A stretch of 5,038 bases of DNA, taken from assembly GCA_016938515.1 (NCBI GenBank), contig JAFGUM010000268.1, positions 1 to 5,038 of the forward strand. Direction: 5' to 3'. Below, piece after piece: positions 5,018-5,038 of this stretch. This stretch comes from Spirochaetales bacterium (lineage in GTDB: Bacteria; Spirochaetota; Spirochaetia; Treponematales; UBA12059). Each line of letters starts with the position of its first letter. The stretch's first letter is position 1. Below the pieces are notes generated by a model that worked only from the letters and a program-made list of their open reading frames with translations, did not search any database and was not told the DNA's origin. A program made the position numbers and the translations under genes.

Positions 5018-5038
5018 TACCCTGAATCCGCGATTGGG

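Overview
The window holds six protein genes in two outward-facing transcription units and one convergent gene, at moderately high GC judged by eye. No rRNA, tRNA, CRISPR array or insertion sequence was recognised. The layout and protein styles resemble free-living or gut spirochaetes. Pointers are the YGTTLEWL-type HAD hydrolase, the soluble HDIGN-type histidine kinase with a Cys-rich PAS domain, and the compact lipoate cluster. This taxonomic guess is inference from memory of family members and is not proven by the sequence.

Minus strand, 1-1431: a soluble PAS histidine kinase (start 1431) is followed, with one base between stop and start, by the beginning of a HAD-superfamily nucleotidase-like phosphatase that runs off the left edge. 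The kinase has a good sigma70-type promoter (TTGAAA, 17 bases, TACAAT). Its leader of about 72 nt can fold into two mutually exclusive 8-bp hairpins, one of which takes in part of the Shine-Dalgarno sequence.

Plus strand, 1623-4182: a tight operon of four genes. These are a TetR-family regulator, lipoyl synthase LipA, a small protein matching the detached accessory domain of lipoate-protein ligase (LplB-like), and the catalytic lipoate-protein ligase (LplA-like). Junctions are 3 nt, a 4-nt overlap and 2 nt. The ligase is therefore probably a two-subunit enzyme. It could load octanoate or lipoate onto lipoyl domains while LipA inserts the sulfurs. An imperfect 20-bp palindrome just upstream of the regulator is a candidate operator, suggesting autoregulated control of lipoylation by the TetR protein.

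Minus strand, 4196-4924: an exported lytic transglycosylase-like protein with an SLT fold converges on the lipoate operon with only 13 nt between stop codons. Upstream of it lies a perfect 14-bp inverted repeat (4985-5017) without a U-tract.

The most interesting items are the TetR-LipA-split ligase operon with its palindrome, the alternative-pairing leader of the kinase, and the kinase's cysteine/histidine-rich PAS insert.
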